A stretch of DNA of 64,000 nucleotides. It comes from Rhodovibrio sodomensis. Lineage in GTDB: Bacteria; Pseudomonadota; Alphaproteobacteria; Kiloniellales; Rhodovibrionaceae. Below, in pieces: positions 53,190-60,433 of this stretch. A model generated the notes under the pieces. That model worked only from the letters and a program-made list of their open reading frames with translations, searched no databases and had not been told where the DNA came from. Numbering within the stretch: position 1 is the stretch's first letter; every line of letters begins with the position of its first letter. A program made the position numbers and the translations under genes. Location: positions 223,418-287,417 of the forward strand of contig NZ_NRRL01000001.1 of the NCBI RefSeq assembly GCF_016583645.1. Direction: 5' to 3'.

Positions 53190-53879
53190 ATGCGCCCCGT
53201 TATCCTGGAAAGCCCGTTCGCGGGCACCTCCAAGCTGCCCCGGTTCCTGCCGGGCTTCCTCCACCGGATCGCGCGCAAGATCGATGAGCGCCGCAACATC
53301 CGCTACGCCCGCGCCTGCCTGCGGCACGCGCTGGCCGCCGGCGACGCCCCGGTCGCCTCGCATCTGCTCTATACCCAGCCCGGCGTGCTGAATGACGACG
53401 TGCCGGCCGAGCGTCAGTGGGGCATCGATGCGGGCCTGGTCTGGCGCCGGGTAGCCCGGGCCAGCGTCGTCTACGTCGACCGCGGCGTCACCAAGGGTAT
53501 GCGCTACGGTATCGAGGCCGCCGAGGCGGCCGGTGTCGAGATCGAGTACCGCTCTCTGCGCGGCCCGGCCACGCAGATCCGCCAGGCCGCGCAAGAGGTC
53601 GAGCAGCGCGCCCGCGCGATGGACCTGATGAAGCGGGCCGGATGGAAGCTGATCCCGGTCGCCCAGGACGAGTGCGCGTGGCGCAAGTTCGACGGCAACC
53701 GCGTGATAGCGCGCCAGGGCGACGCGATCTGGCTGCAGGACCTCCTGAGCGCCAAGACCGAGGCGGCCGGCAAGTCTTCCGCCAAGGCGCCGGTTTCGGC
53801 CCCGGCCACCACCTCCAAGATCGAGCCCACGCTCCAGGTACCCGGCGCCGGGAGCCCGCGCAAGGATCACGCCGCATGA
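53190..53879 (+). CDS. DUF7768 / nucleoside deoxyribosyltransferase-like protein
   Basis: 229 residues. The core (ESPFAG, then RNIRYARACLRHALAAGDAP, HLLYTQPGVL and YVDRGVTKGM) follows the pattern of DUF7768/DUF4406-like proteins related to nucleoside 2-deoxyribosyltransferases: a SPY-like N-terminal motif, an [R/N]-x-x-Y-A helix and a D-x-G-x-[ST]-x-G-M motif. Often found on phages and plasmids. Its last bases overlap the next gene (ATGA). Confidence 0.75.
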   Translation: MRPVILESPFAGTSKLPRFLPGFLHRIARKIDERRNIRYARACLRHALAAGDAPVASHLLYTQPGVLNDDVPAERQWGIDAGLVWRRVARASVVYVDRGVTKGMRYGIEAAEAAGVEIEYRSLRGPATQIRQAAQEVEQRARAMDLMKRAGWKLIPVAQDECAWRKFDGNRVIARQGDAIWLQDLLSAKTEAAGKSSAKAPVSAPATTSKIEPTLQVPGAGSPRKDHAA

Positions 53880-54196
53880 CCATCACCTCCAAACGCCGCA
53901 TGATCGGCGAGCCGCTCTGCCCGTGCAATAGCGCGCCCCGGCGGCTGTGCCCGAGCCCGAACGACGCCGCGAGCTGCGCCTGCAACCCCCGCCGCGACAC
54001 CGGCCCGGGCAAGGTCGACCCGGTTTTGATGCAGCGCATCCAGGATCGCCGCCTGTCGAGTCCGGCCGCCCGCGCGATCCTCGCGGCCAGCGGCCGCAGC
54101 AACACGGCGCTCGACGAAACCAGCGCCCGGGATTCCGGCGCCGCCCATCCTGACGCCGCCCATCCTGAAGCCGCCCATCCTGAAGCCGCCGAGTAG
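53876..54196 (+). CDS. Cys-rich hypothetical protein with repeat tail, 106 aa
   Basis: Overlaps the DUF7768 stop by four bases. Cys cluster GEPLCPCNSAPRRLCPSPND and ASCACNPRRD could bind a metal. C-terminal HPDAAHPEAAHPEAAE comes from a tandem DNA repeat. No family recognised. Confidence 0.68.
   Translation: MTITSKRRMIGEPLCPCNSAPRRLCPSPNDAASCACNPRRDTGPGKVDPVLMQRIQDRRLSSPAARAILAASGRSNTALDETSARDSGAAHPDAAHPEAAHPEAAE
54140..54184 (+). repeat. Three tandem copies of a 15-base unit in a coding region
   Basis: GCCGCCCATCCTGAC/A repeated three times (54140-54154, 54155-54169, 54170-54184), in frame, encoding AHPDA/AHPEA. It makes the C-terminal tail of the 53876 gene. Confidence 0.92.
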
Positions 54197-54224
54197 CGGC
54201 CCGCACCTAACGGAGATGCCTGCG

Positions 54225-54635
54225 ATGCCGACCACGACCCAGGCGCTGCAGGGCGCCATCCCCCTGCCCAAGCCGAACGGGTCCCAGGACCGGGGCTCAC
54301 GCCTTGAGCAGCGGGCCCACGCAGCGCTGTCGGCCGACCCGCTGAACTGGTCGGCCCCGCACCTGTCCTGGCGGATCCGCTTCAGGTCACCGGCGCGCGA
54401 GTACCGAGGTGCCAGCATTCCCCAGTTCGAGCGCTACAAGACCGATATGCAGCGCCAGCTGATGAGCCACGTCAAGGGCGCCGCCGAGCCGGCCGGCTCG
54501 TTCGGCCTCTACCTCGAGCGCGCCTCGGACGTACGTCGCCTGCTCGAGCTCTATCCTCAGGAGATCGAGACGATCCAGGACCGGGCCAGCCACGAGCGCG
54601 CCCGCGAGATGGCGGCCGCGCTGGCTGACAGCTAG
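54225..54635 (+). CDS. Hypothetical protein, 136 aa
   Basis: ATG 54225 chosen for GGAG nine bases upstream (54216 is an alternative). Soluble; LSWRIRFRSPAREYRGASIP then a helical C-terminus (ASHERAREMAAALADS). No family recognised. A hairpin follows. Confidence 0.7.
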   Translation: MPTTTQALQGAIPLPKPNGSQDRGSRLEQRAHAALSADPLNWSAPHLSWRIRFRSPAREYRGASIPQFERYKTDMQRQLMSHVKGAAEPAGSFGLYLERASDVRRLLELYPQEIETIQDRASHERAREMAAALADS

Positions 54636-54643
54636 GACCGGCT

Positions 54644-54682
54644 CCGGTCGGTGTCCTCAGGTCTTCGAAGGACACCGACCGG
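54644..54682 (+). terminator. Strong hairpin, possible terminator
   Basis: Perfect 14-base stem CCGGTCGGTGTCCT (54644-54657) with 54669-54682 and an 11-base loop containing TCTTCGA. No T-run follows, so termination is uncertain. Confidence 0.65.
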
Positions 54683-54720
54683 ATCCCCGGGCTCAAGCGC
54701 GTTTCGAAAGGAAGGTTCAG

Positions 54721-55191
54721 ATGAAGGTTCTGAAGATCGCCGGGGCGCTCGCGCTCGGCGCCATGCTGGCGGCCTGCCAGACCAACGGCATGGGCACGAA
54801 ACAGATCGGCGGCGGCCTGATCGGCGCCGGCGTCGGCGGCCTTGCCGGCTCCCAGATCGGCGACGGCCGGGGGCAGCTACTCGCGACCGGCACGGGTGCC
54901 GTGATCGGCCTCCTGGTCGGCAGCGAGATCGGCAAGAGCCTCGACCGCGCCGACAAGCTCTACGCCGAGCGCACCGCCCAGCAGGCGCTGGAGACCAACC
55001 CGAGCGGCCAGCCGGCTCGCTGGCGCAACCCGGACTCCGGCAACCGAGGCCAGATCACACCGACCCGCACCTACAAGCAGTCCGGCTCCTACTGCCGCGA
55101 GTACCAGACGACCATCATGGTCGGCGGCAAGGCCCAGACCGGCTACGGCACCGCCTGCCGGATGCCGGACGGCAGCTGGCAGATGCAGTAG
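54721..55191 (+). CDS. 17-kDa surface-antigen-like lipoprotein (glycine zipper)
   Basis: 156 residues. Lipobox LAAC with Cys19 in MKVLKIAGALALGAMLAACQ, then a glycine-zipper double helix (IGGGLIGAGVGGLAGSQIGD, GAVIGLLVGSEIGKSLD), then a C-terminal domain CREYQTTIMVGGKAQTGYGT, the RT0821/Lpp0805 surface-antigen signature. Outer-membrane lipoprotein common in alphaproteobacteria. ATG 54721 follows AAAGGAAGG. Confidence 0.92.
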   Translation: MKVLKIAGALALGAMLAACQTNGMGTKQIGGGLIGAGVGGLAGSQIGDGRGQLLATGTGAVIGLLVGSEIGKSLDRADKLYAERTAQQALETNPSGQPARWRNPDSGNRGQITPTRTYKQSGSYCREYQTTIMVGGKAQTGYGTACRMPDGSWQMQ

Positions 55192-55216
55192 CCGTCCACC
55201 CCGAAGCCGCGGAACG

Positions 55217-55249
55217 GCCCGGAACGCTCAAGGGGCGAGCGTTCCGGGC
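55217..55249 (+). terminator. Strong hairpin, possible terminator
   Basis: Perfect 13-base stem GCCCGGAACGCTC (55217-55229) with 55237-55249, loop AAGGGGC. Only a weak T-rich tail (TGCCGCATTT) follows. Confidence 0.65.
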
Positions 55250-55272
55250 TGCCGCATTTCGGTCGTCAGTTG

Positions 55273-55307
55273 CTTTTTACGTACCAGCTGGCACTTTTTT
55301 ACGCTCG
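55273..55307 (+). promoter_or_regulatory. Repeat-palindrome element upstream of XRE gene
   Basis: TTTTTACG occurs at 55274-55281 and again at 55296-55303, a 22-base period, flanking the palindrome CCAGCTGG (55284-55291) inside GTACCAGCTGGCAC. It lies 75-105 bases before the XRE regulator and is a plausible operator. Confidence 0.5.
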
Positions 55308-55380
55308 TGCGCGCCCCATCGCGCCGCCAGGTACCCAATTACATGTCAGAAGGCACCTTCTGGCCGGGGACACAAGATCG

Positions 55381-55884
55381 ATGAGCGATCCTAAGATGAC
55401 AGACGCCGCGCGCATGCTTCACGGCGAGGCCCTGCGCGCTTTCCGCAAGCGGATGAAGTTGACGCTGAGCGAGGTCGGGCGGGTCATCGGCCACTCGCAC
55501 GGCTACGTGTCGCGGATCGAGACGGGCCAGCGCACGCTCTCGCACAAGCACGTCCTGCGCCTGGCGAACGCCACCGGGGCGGAAATTTCCGAGATCCTGC
55601 CGGCGCACAGCCCGCTGCTGAGCGACCTCGGCGTCGGCGGCTTCGGCAACGCCTGGGGCGGCACGCAGATGATCCGGCCGATCGCGCCGGTCGATCAGCT
55701 CACCCAGGACGACCTGGTCGCGATGCGCGAACAGCTGCTCGACCTGCTGGGCGAGGTCGATCAGGCCCTCGGCACGCAGACCCCGGAACAGGCCAAGGTC
55801 AGCGAGGCGGTGCGCGCCTTGCTGGTCGACGACCAGACCGAGAGCGCCGTTCCAAGCGAGATGCTGGAGAACGTGGCCAGCTGA
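55381..55884 (+). CDS. XRE-family helix-turn-helix regulator
   Basis: 167 residues, ATG 55381. Residues 18-72 (LRAFRKRMKLTLSEVGRVIG then HSHGYVSRIETGQRTLS) form an XRE HTH. C-terminal part acidic and helical. The repeat-palindrome element upstream suggests autoregulation. Single-gene unit. Confidence 0.87.
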   Translation: MSDPKMTDAARMLHGEALRAFRKRMKLTLSEVGRVIGHSHGYVSRIETGQRTLSHKHVLRLANATGAEISEILPAHSPLLSDLGVGGFGNAWGGTQMIRPIAPVDQLTQDDLVAMREQLLDLLGEVDQALGTQTPEQAKVSEAVRALLVDDQTESAVPSEMLENVAS

Positions 55885-55945
55885 TCGCCAGCGACGCATC
55901 GCCTCTGTCGCCCTGTTCCAGAAGCCATCCGCCTGGAGGTCCGCC

Positions 55946-56335
55946 ATGCACCGTGCGCCCGACTTTCCGACCTACGCGCTGATCGACCAGAGCATCCTGG
56001 AGATGCCGAAACAGGGGATCGGGCGCCTGCGCGCGAGCGTGGGCGCGCTGGTGCACCTCGATTTCGGCACACTCGCTTGCGGCGACCACACCGAGATCGA
56101 GCATCTGCGCCGGCGCATCGCGATGCCGCTGCACAGCGCCTCGCCCAGCCTGGCGGAGGAGTTGCTGGTGCTCGAGTTCCACGCGCACCCGGCGGCGGTC
56201 AACAACCTGAACCAGGCCCTGCTGGACCGCGCCTTCGCCACCAAGCTCGCCCGGCGGATCGCCGCGCGGGACGATTTCACGGTGCCGCGCGCCAGCCCGC
56301 TCACGGCCGCGCACCTCGGCATGCGGGTCAACTGA
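55946..56335 (+). CDS. Hypothetical protein, 129 aa
   Basis: ATG 55946 with GGAGG upstream. Soluble, with VHLDFGTLACGDHTEIEHLR and a helical centre LAEELLVLEFHAHPAAVNNL. No family recognised. Lies just upstream of the tmRNA gene. Confidence 0.7.
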   Translation: MHRAPDFPTYALIDQSILEMPKQGIGRLRASVGALVHLDFGTLACGDHTEIEHLRRRIAMPLHSASPSLAEELLVLEFHAHPAAVNNLNQALLDRAFATKLARRIAARDDFTVPRASPLTAAHLGMRVN

Positions 56336-56403
56336 CCCAAGTCGACTCGGGGGCAAGCGACCCGGGGCCGACCCGCCTCGATCGCCCCGTGCGTCGCGAG
56401 GGC

Positions 56404-56432
56404 TTGTCTACGCCCTCACGCGGACGCATATC
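56404..56432 (+). promoter_or_regulatory. Candidate ssrA promoter
   Basis: TTGTCT (56404-56409), 17 bases, CATATC (56427-56432). Predicted start near 56439, fitting the expected 5' end of the acceptor piece. Spacing is ideal; the -10 matches three of six. Confidence 0.5.
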
Positions 56433-56437
56433 CCGAA

Positions 56438-56780
56438 TGCCCGGTCGCTCCGGGTGATGGTGCTGAACACCTCGCTCACTACACGTTCTGGACCCGGGGG
56501 CAGTTCCCGGCGGCTCCACCAAATTCCGCCGGCGCGCGGTTCACCGCGGCGCCGGCGTCTCTGGGGCCGAATCAGGCTCGACAGGCGTGAAACGGTTAGG
56601 CTTGCACCCGGCATGGTACCGCCGTCATCGGGCCACAGCAGAGTTGCGAACGACAACGATGCTTCGGAGATGGCCCTGGCCGCGTAAGCGGTCCGGGTAA
56701 ACTCCACCCTCAATCCCAGCGGGTTTAGCCCCTGCTGGTGGGGTTCCGGCGGGCCCCTCGCAACAGAATGCCCGCCAACC
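56438..56780 (+). ncRNA. ssrA: tmRNA, circularly permuted two-piece form
   Basis: tmRNA rescues stalled ribosomes and adds a degradation tag. The acceptor piece comes first and ends CCCGGCGGCTCCACCA at 56506-56521, with encoded CCA. A roughly 41-base linker follows (56522-56562), then the coding piece opens GGGGCCGAATCAGG (56563). GGGGCCG pairs with CGGCTCC, 7 base pairs including the G3-U wobble expected for alanyl-tRNA synthetase. The tag frame GCG to TAA (56646-56687) reads ANDNDASEMALAA. A hairpin at 56748-56776 probably ends the coding piece. The ends are approximate. Confidence 0.92.
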
Positions 56781-57333
56781 GACACGAAGCCGGTCTCCCG
56801 TCCCTGCGCGCCCGCGCAACACGGTGCCGGACGACAGGACCCCGGCACAGGCCGCGCGAGCGGCTCCTGCCGGGGCGCCGCCTACGACGACAGCGCGCCT
56901 TGCGCGCCGAGCTATCCTCCGGACCGGTTCCTGACGCAGCCCGTTGGGTACGGCAAACCACCAGCCCCGAGCACGGGGCTCGCGCCAAGGGGCACTGCAG
57001 CTCTGCCCGGCGCGGGAGGTATTCGAATGACCCACCCCGAATGAGGCGGCCCGAAATGACGGGGCGGCTCAGGGGACGCCCTGAGCCGGTGGGCACGTCC
57101 ACAACGCCGGTGCCATCCCGGCGCCGGCGTTGACTGGCGGATCGCGTGAGCGGTCAGCAACCGGCCGCCTCGCGCCCCGAGGATCCGGCCGGCATGCGGC
57201 AGGAACGCCCGCATCGCGCGGTGAGCCCCTGCTGTCGCGCTCGCCCCTGAGAGCCCGGGGAAGGCCCGCTTGCGGTGTGCCCCTTGGATCCGCGCCGCCG
57301 CGATGCTGATGCGGCCGCGCCGCCAGACGTCTA

Positions 57334-57365
57334 CCGACCGACCCCGGCGCGCCGGGATCGGTCGG
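57334..57365. repeat. 32-base near-perfect palindrome
   Basis: 16-base arms meeting with no spacer (57334-57349 and 57350-57365), one mismatched pair; core GGCGCGCC. Strong enough to cruciform or to be a dyad binding site. Confidence 0.8.
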
Positions 57366-57508
57366 CGCCCGGAGGTGAGAACAGCCAGCTCACGCGCCCG
57401 CCGGCCCAACGGACGGCAGGCAACTAACCGCCCCAACTGGCGGTGAAGAGATGCGGGATGGCATCCGCCCGGGCACTCTTACACGGTCGATCCCATATCC
57501 TGGATAGG

Positions 57509-57539
57509 GTCGTTTTACGCTCGAAGCACCCAAAACGAC
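57509..57539 (+). promoter_or_regulatory. Inverted repeat GTCGTTTT / AAAACGAC
   Basis: 8-base arms at 57509-57516 and 57532-57539 with a 15-base spacer; the left half runs into TTTTACGCTCG, which also occurs at 55297-55307 upstream of the XRE gene. Eighty-five bases before the 57624 gene. Confidence 0.5.
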
Positions 57540-57623
57540 TCACTCCGTGACTTTGGTCACTGCCCGGTAACCGAACCGGTGCCAGGATCAGGTCCATCGA
57601 CCCGACGACAAAGGACCTGCCCG

Positions 57624-58190
57624 ATGAAGCGTCTGATCATCCTTGGCGTTGCCGCGACCATGTTCGCCGCCACGCTGCCCGCCTTGGCCCAGTCGGGCGA
57701 CGCCCGCACTGAGAAGGTGAACATCGAGCAGCTGGACGATCGCCAACGGGATCAGGTCGGCGCCCATCTGACCGAGGTCTACACCAAGGTCCTGCGCGTG
57801 CGTCAGTGGATCGCCGCGGCGGCGATCGAGTGCCAGCGGATCACCCCGGACCAGGCCGCGGAGATCCGCGACGGCTGGCGCGCCTGGCAGGCCCGCAACG
57901 AGGACTTCTACGCCGATACGGTCGAGGTCATCGCGGGATCCCTCGTGATTCTCACCGGCGAGACCCGGAACACGGTCGACACCGAGATCGAGGGCCTCGA
58001 GGAGGCATTCCTCGACCGCAGCCGGCGCGAACTGCGCGCCGAGCTCGCCGGCTTCGGCACGGACCAGTCCGAGCCAGTGCAGAACTACTGCACCAACAGC
58101 ATCCAGATGATGACCGACCCGGTCTTCAACTACTCTCGCGATTCGGACTTCTGGGCCGCGCTGCAGCCGTTTCGCCACTACGCCGACTAG
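57624..58190 (+). CDS. Exported hypothetical protein, 188 aa
   Basis: ATG 57624 after AAAGGACC. Signal peptide MKRLIILGVAATMFAATLPALAQS, then a helical chain with two Cys (AIECQRI, QNYCTNS). No family recognised; probably periplasmic. Confidence 0.78.
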   Translation: MKRLIILGVAATMFAATLPALAQSGDARTEKVNIEQLDDRQRDQVGAHLTEVYTKVLRVRQWIAAAAIECQRITPDQAAEIRDGWRAWQARNEDFYADTVEVIAGSLVILTGETRNTVDTEIEGLEEAFLDRSRRELRAELAGFGTDQSEPVQNYCTNSIQMMTDPVFNYSRDSDFWAALQPFRHYAD

Positions 58191-58279
58191 CTGCTCACGC
58201 GCCCTCCCTCGTTGCGGCGGCCCGCGCGCGACGGCTATCACCGCGCCCGACCCCCCGCAACGAAACGGAGAGCGCAGCC

Positions 58280-58831
58280 ATGCCCGGTCAGACCTGGTTC
58301 ACCGCGGACACGCACTTCTGGCACGGCGGCATCATCGGCCTGACCAAGCGCCCCTTCTCGAGCGCCGAGGAGATGACGCACGCACTGATCGCCAACTGGA
58401 ACGCGCGCGTCCGCCCCGGCGACACCGTCTACCACATCGGCGACTTCGCCGTGCGCTGCGGCCGGGAGCGGGCGCAGAAGACGCTCGACCAGCTGAACGG
58501 GCACAAGATCCTGCTCCGCGGCAATCACGACGAGAACCGCTTCTGCGCGCTCGACGGCTGGGACAGCGTCCACGACATCCTGGAGACGGTCGTCGAGGGC
58601 CAGCGCCTCGTGCTCTGTCACTACGCCATGCGCGCCTGGCCCGGTCAGCACCGCGGCGCCCTGATGCTCTACGGCCACAGCCACGGACGCCTGCCCGGCA
58701 CACGCCACAGCCTCGATGTCGGCGTCGATTGCTGGAACTACTTCCCCGTCGCGCTTGACGAGATCCGCGCCCGGCTTGCCGGGCTTCCGGACGTCGCCGA
58801 CGAGGCGCCAGGCGCCAACCAAGCGGACTGA
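58280..58831 (+). CDS. Calcineurin-like metallophosphoesterase
   Basis: 183 residues. All dimetal-site motifs are present: Asp10-x-His12 (FTADTHF), GDF (53-55), GNHDE (80-84), CHYA (112-115) and GHSHG (131-135). Small single-domain members act on phosphodiesters or phosphomonoesters, often in phages; substrate unknown. ATG 58280 follows GGAGAGCGC. Confidence 0.92.
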   Translation: MPGQTWFTADTHFWHGGIIGLTKRPFSSAEEMTHALIANWNARVRPGDTVYHIGDFAVRCGRERAQKTLDQLNGHKILLRGNHDENRFCALDGWDSVHDILETVVEGQRLVLCHYAMRAWPGQHRGALMLYGHSHGRLPGTRHSLDVGVDCWNYFPVALDEIRARLAGLPDVADEAPGANQAD

Positions 58832-58914
58832 CATCAAGGCCCGAGCCGCCGGTGGACTGGCGCGGAGGCGAAGTTAGACCCACACACTGATGCGGATCGC
58901 CGCGAGGAGAGTAG

Positions 58915-59133
58915 ATGGCCTACGAGATCGATGGCGCTGAAATCGAACGCGAGCTGCGCCAGCACCTAGACCGCGTGCACGGCCCTGCACCCGACTTTGA
59001 CGCTCGCCCGGAGCTGGCCACGACCCCGCACACCGACGGCAGCTCAGGCCGGAACCGCCAGCAGGCCCACCGGCACGCCAGGGTCCTGGACAACGGCCTA
59101 AAGCCGGAACAGGCCACTGCTCAAGACCGCTGA
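58915..59133 (+). CDS. Small hypothetical protein, 72 aa
   Basis: ATG 58915 after AGGAGAG. Hydrophilic, His/Gln-rich (NRQQAHRHARVLDNG). No family recognised. Thirteen bases before the next gene. Confidence 0.6.
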   Translation: MAYEIDGAEIERELRQHLDRVHGPAPDFDARPELATTPHTDGSSGRNRQQAHRHARVLDNGLKPEQATAQDR

Positions 59134-59145
59134 TCGGAAACGAAC

Positions 59146-59598
59146 ATGAAGATCCTCATCCTCACCCTGGCCGCCCTGATCCCGGCCGTCGGCGTGCCGC
59201 TCGCGGAAGACTATTACGAGCACCGGCAGGCGATCGCGGAACTCGAGGCCGAGCGGCAGCACTACCTGAGCCACGTCAACGACGTTCACATCGGACTGGG
59301 CCCGGCCCACACGGTCCTCACGGCCAGCGTCGCCGGCATGGATGCCCCGGAGGTCTGGGTCGAAGACGTCAGCGACAATCGCCGCCTCTGCGCGATCATG
59401 AAGGTCTTCGAGTACCGGAACGCCGACGGCGAGTACATCCAGGTGACCTGCACACACCCCGAGACCGGTGAGCCGATCCCGGGCATGACACGCGCCCGGA
59501 TCTGGCCCGAAGCATCGCAGGACCCCGAGCACGCCGGGCTGGCGCAGATCCAGACCGCGCTCGCGGAGGCGGACAGCCTGGAGGAGGCCGCGCGATGA
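59146..59598 (+). CDS. Exported or membrane-anchored hypothetical protein, 150 aa
   Basis: ATG 59146. Hydrophobic N-terminus (MKILILTLAALIPAVGVPLA), a short coiled coil (AIAELEAERQHYLSHV) and two Cys (RRLCAIMK, VTCTHPE). Its stop overlaps the next start (ATGA). No family recognised. Confidence 0.7.
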   Translation: MKILILTLAALIPAVGVPLAEDYYEHRQAIAELEAERQHYLSHVNDVHIGLGPAHTVLTASVAGMDAPEVWVEDVSDNRRLCAIMKVFEYRNADGEYIQVTCTHPETGEPIPGMTRARIWPEASQDPEHAGLAQIQTALAEADSLEEAAR

Positions 59599-59933
59599 GC
59601 GAGCGTACACGCAGTCGTCTGTTCGCTGTCGACAGCCTCCAAGTCTCGTTCACCCCAATCGACGGCAGCGTGCGCGCCGCGGTCCACGCGACCGGACGGG
59701 TCTCCAACGGGGGCCACAGCGACCCGCAACTGAGCGTGCATCCGGCCGAGATCGAGGACGGGTTCCTGCTGCTGGAATTGACGGCCCTCGACCCGCGCCC
59801 GGACAGCCTGGTGAACGCAGCCTGCTGGACCCTAGAGGCCAGCGGCAGCTTCGACATCCACAGATCCGATATCGAGGGGGTCATCGTCTTGGCAGCCCAG
59901 AACAGCGCCCGCGTGACCCGCCCGAAAATCTGA
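59595..59933 (+). CDS. Hypothetical protein, 112 aa
   Basis: ATG overlaps the previous stop by four bases. Beta-rich soluble protein (LQVSFTPIDGSVRAAVHATG). No family recognised. It ends 12 bases before the tRNA gene. Confidence 0.68.
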   Translation: MSERTRSRLFAVDSLQVSFTPIDGSVRAAVHATGRVSNGGHSDPQLSVHPAEIEDGFLLLELTALDPRPDSLVNAACWTLEASGSFDIHRSDIEGVIVLAAQNSARVTRPKI

Positions 59934-59945
59934 CCCCCCCCGTTT

Positions 59946-60021
59946 GCGCCCGTAGCTCAGCTGGATAGAGCAGGGGTCTCCTACACCCCGCGCCGAGGTT
60001 CAAGTCCTCGCGGGCGCGCCA
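59946..60021 (+). tRNA. tRNA-Arg (anticodon CCT)
   Basis: Cloverleaf folds completely: acceptor GCGCCCG/CGGGCGC (7 base pairs), D arm GCTC-AGCTGGATA-GAGC, anticodon stem GGGGT/ACCCC with loop CTCCTAC, T arm CGAGG-TTCAAGT-CCTCG, discriminator G, encoded CCA. It reads AGG, a rare Arg codon in GC-rich genomes. Followed by its own terminator. tRNA genes of this kind are common integration sites, but no att repeat or integrase was seen here. Confidence 0.97.
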
Positions 60022-60048
60022 ACCACCCACCTCTACGATCAGCCGTTA

Positions 60049-60083
60049 ACAGCCGGCCTCCACCACGGAGGTCGGCTGTTTTT
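60049..60083 (+). terminator. Rho-independent terminator after tRNA
   Basis: 13-base stem (60049-60061 with 60067-60079, one G-T pair), loop of 5, then TTTTT at 60079-60083. Confidence 0.93.
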
Positions 60084-60433
60084 CGTTGGTTCCCACAAGG
60101 GCCGCTACACCCGCCGACCAGCAGCGGTTTTTTTGCGCCCGCGAAGCGAATTCGCACCCCGATCGACTGCGCCCTTTCGTCGCGGCCACCAGCTCTACGG
60201 TTAGCCCCAGCGCCGCCGCGCGGATCGACAGCGCTGCACCGCAGCGACGAACGGCCCACAGGCCGGTGGGTGGCAGGTCGGGAACGGGAGGCCGGCCGGT
60301 GCAGCCCGATGATCCTTGGGATCGGGCAGCACGCGTCCCGCTCGGAAAACAGGTCCTCGGTTCTTCGAAGGACTCGCAGAGCAACAGGCAACGCCTTCTT
60401 CGCCTTCTGGAAACCGCTGACGGGGACCCTTTC
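60084..60433. other. Intergenic region upstream of acetyltransferase gene
   Basis: About 350 bases. Frames here are low-complexity. A 12-base string TCTTCGAAGGAC recurs, also found in the hairpin loop at 54644; here it lies at about 60362-60373 inside a weaker hairpin. No gene or clear promoter was found. Confidence 0.4.

Larger units (their letters stand above)
56781..57623. other. Hairpin-rich region without a supported gene
   Basis: About 0.84 kb after ssrA. Frames on both strands (for example 56912-57436 minus) have Arg/Pro-rich noise and no ribosome binding sites. It holds a 9-base hairpin (57066-57074 with 57079-57087, 4-base loop), another with 9-base arms (57102-57110 with 57124-57132), the 32-base palindrome at 57334 and an inverted repeat at 57509. 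It could carry an unrecognised structured RNA or an origin-like element; I see no match to RNase P, 6S or SRP RNA. Confidence 0.5.

Noticed and set aside
56696..56709. GGTAAACTCCACCC, identical to a segment of E. coli RNase P RNA
   Set aside because: No other RNase P landmark such as GAAAGTCCGGGCTCC or ACAGAACCC is nearby, and the segment falls inside the tmRNA coding piece.
59946..60083. Integration of a mobile element at tRNA-Arg(CCT)
   Set aside because: No integrase gene and no repeat of the tRNA 3' end was found in the window, so the idea has no support beyond the tRNA itself.
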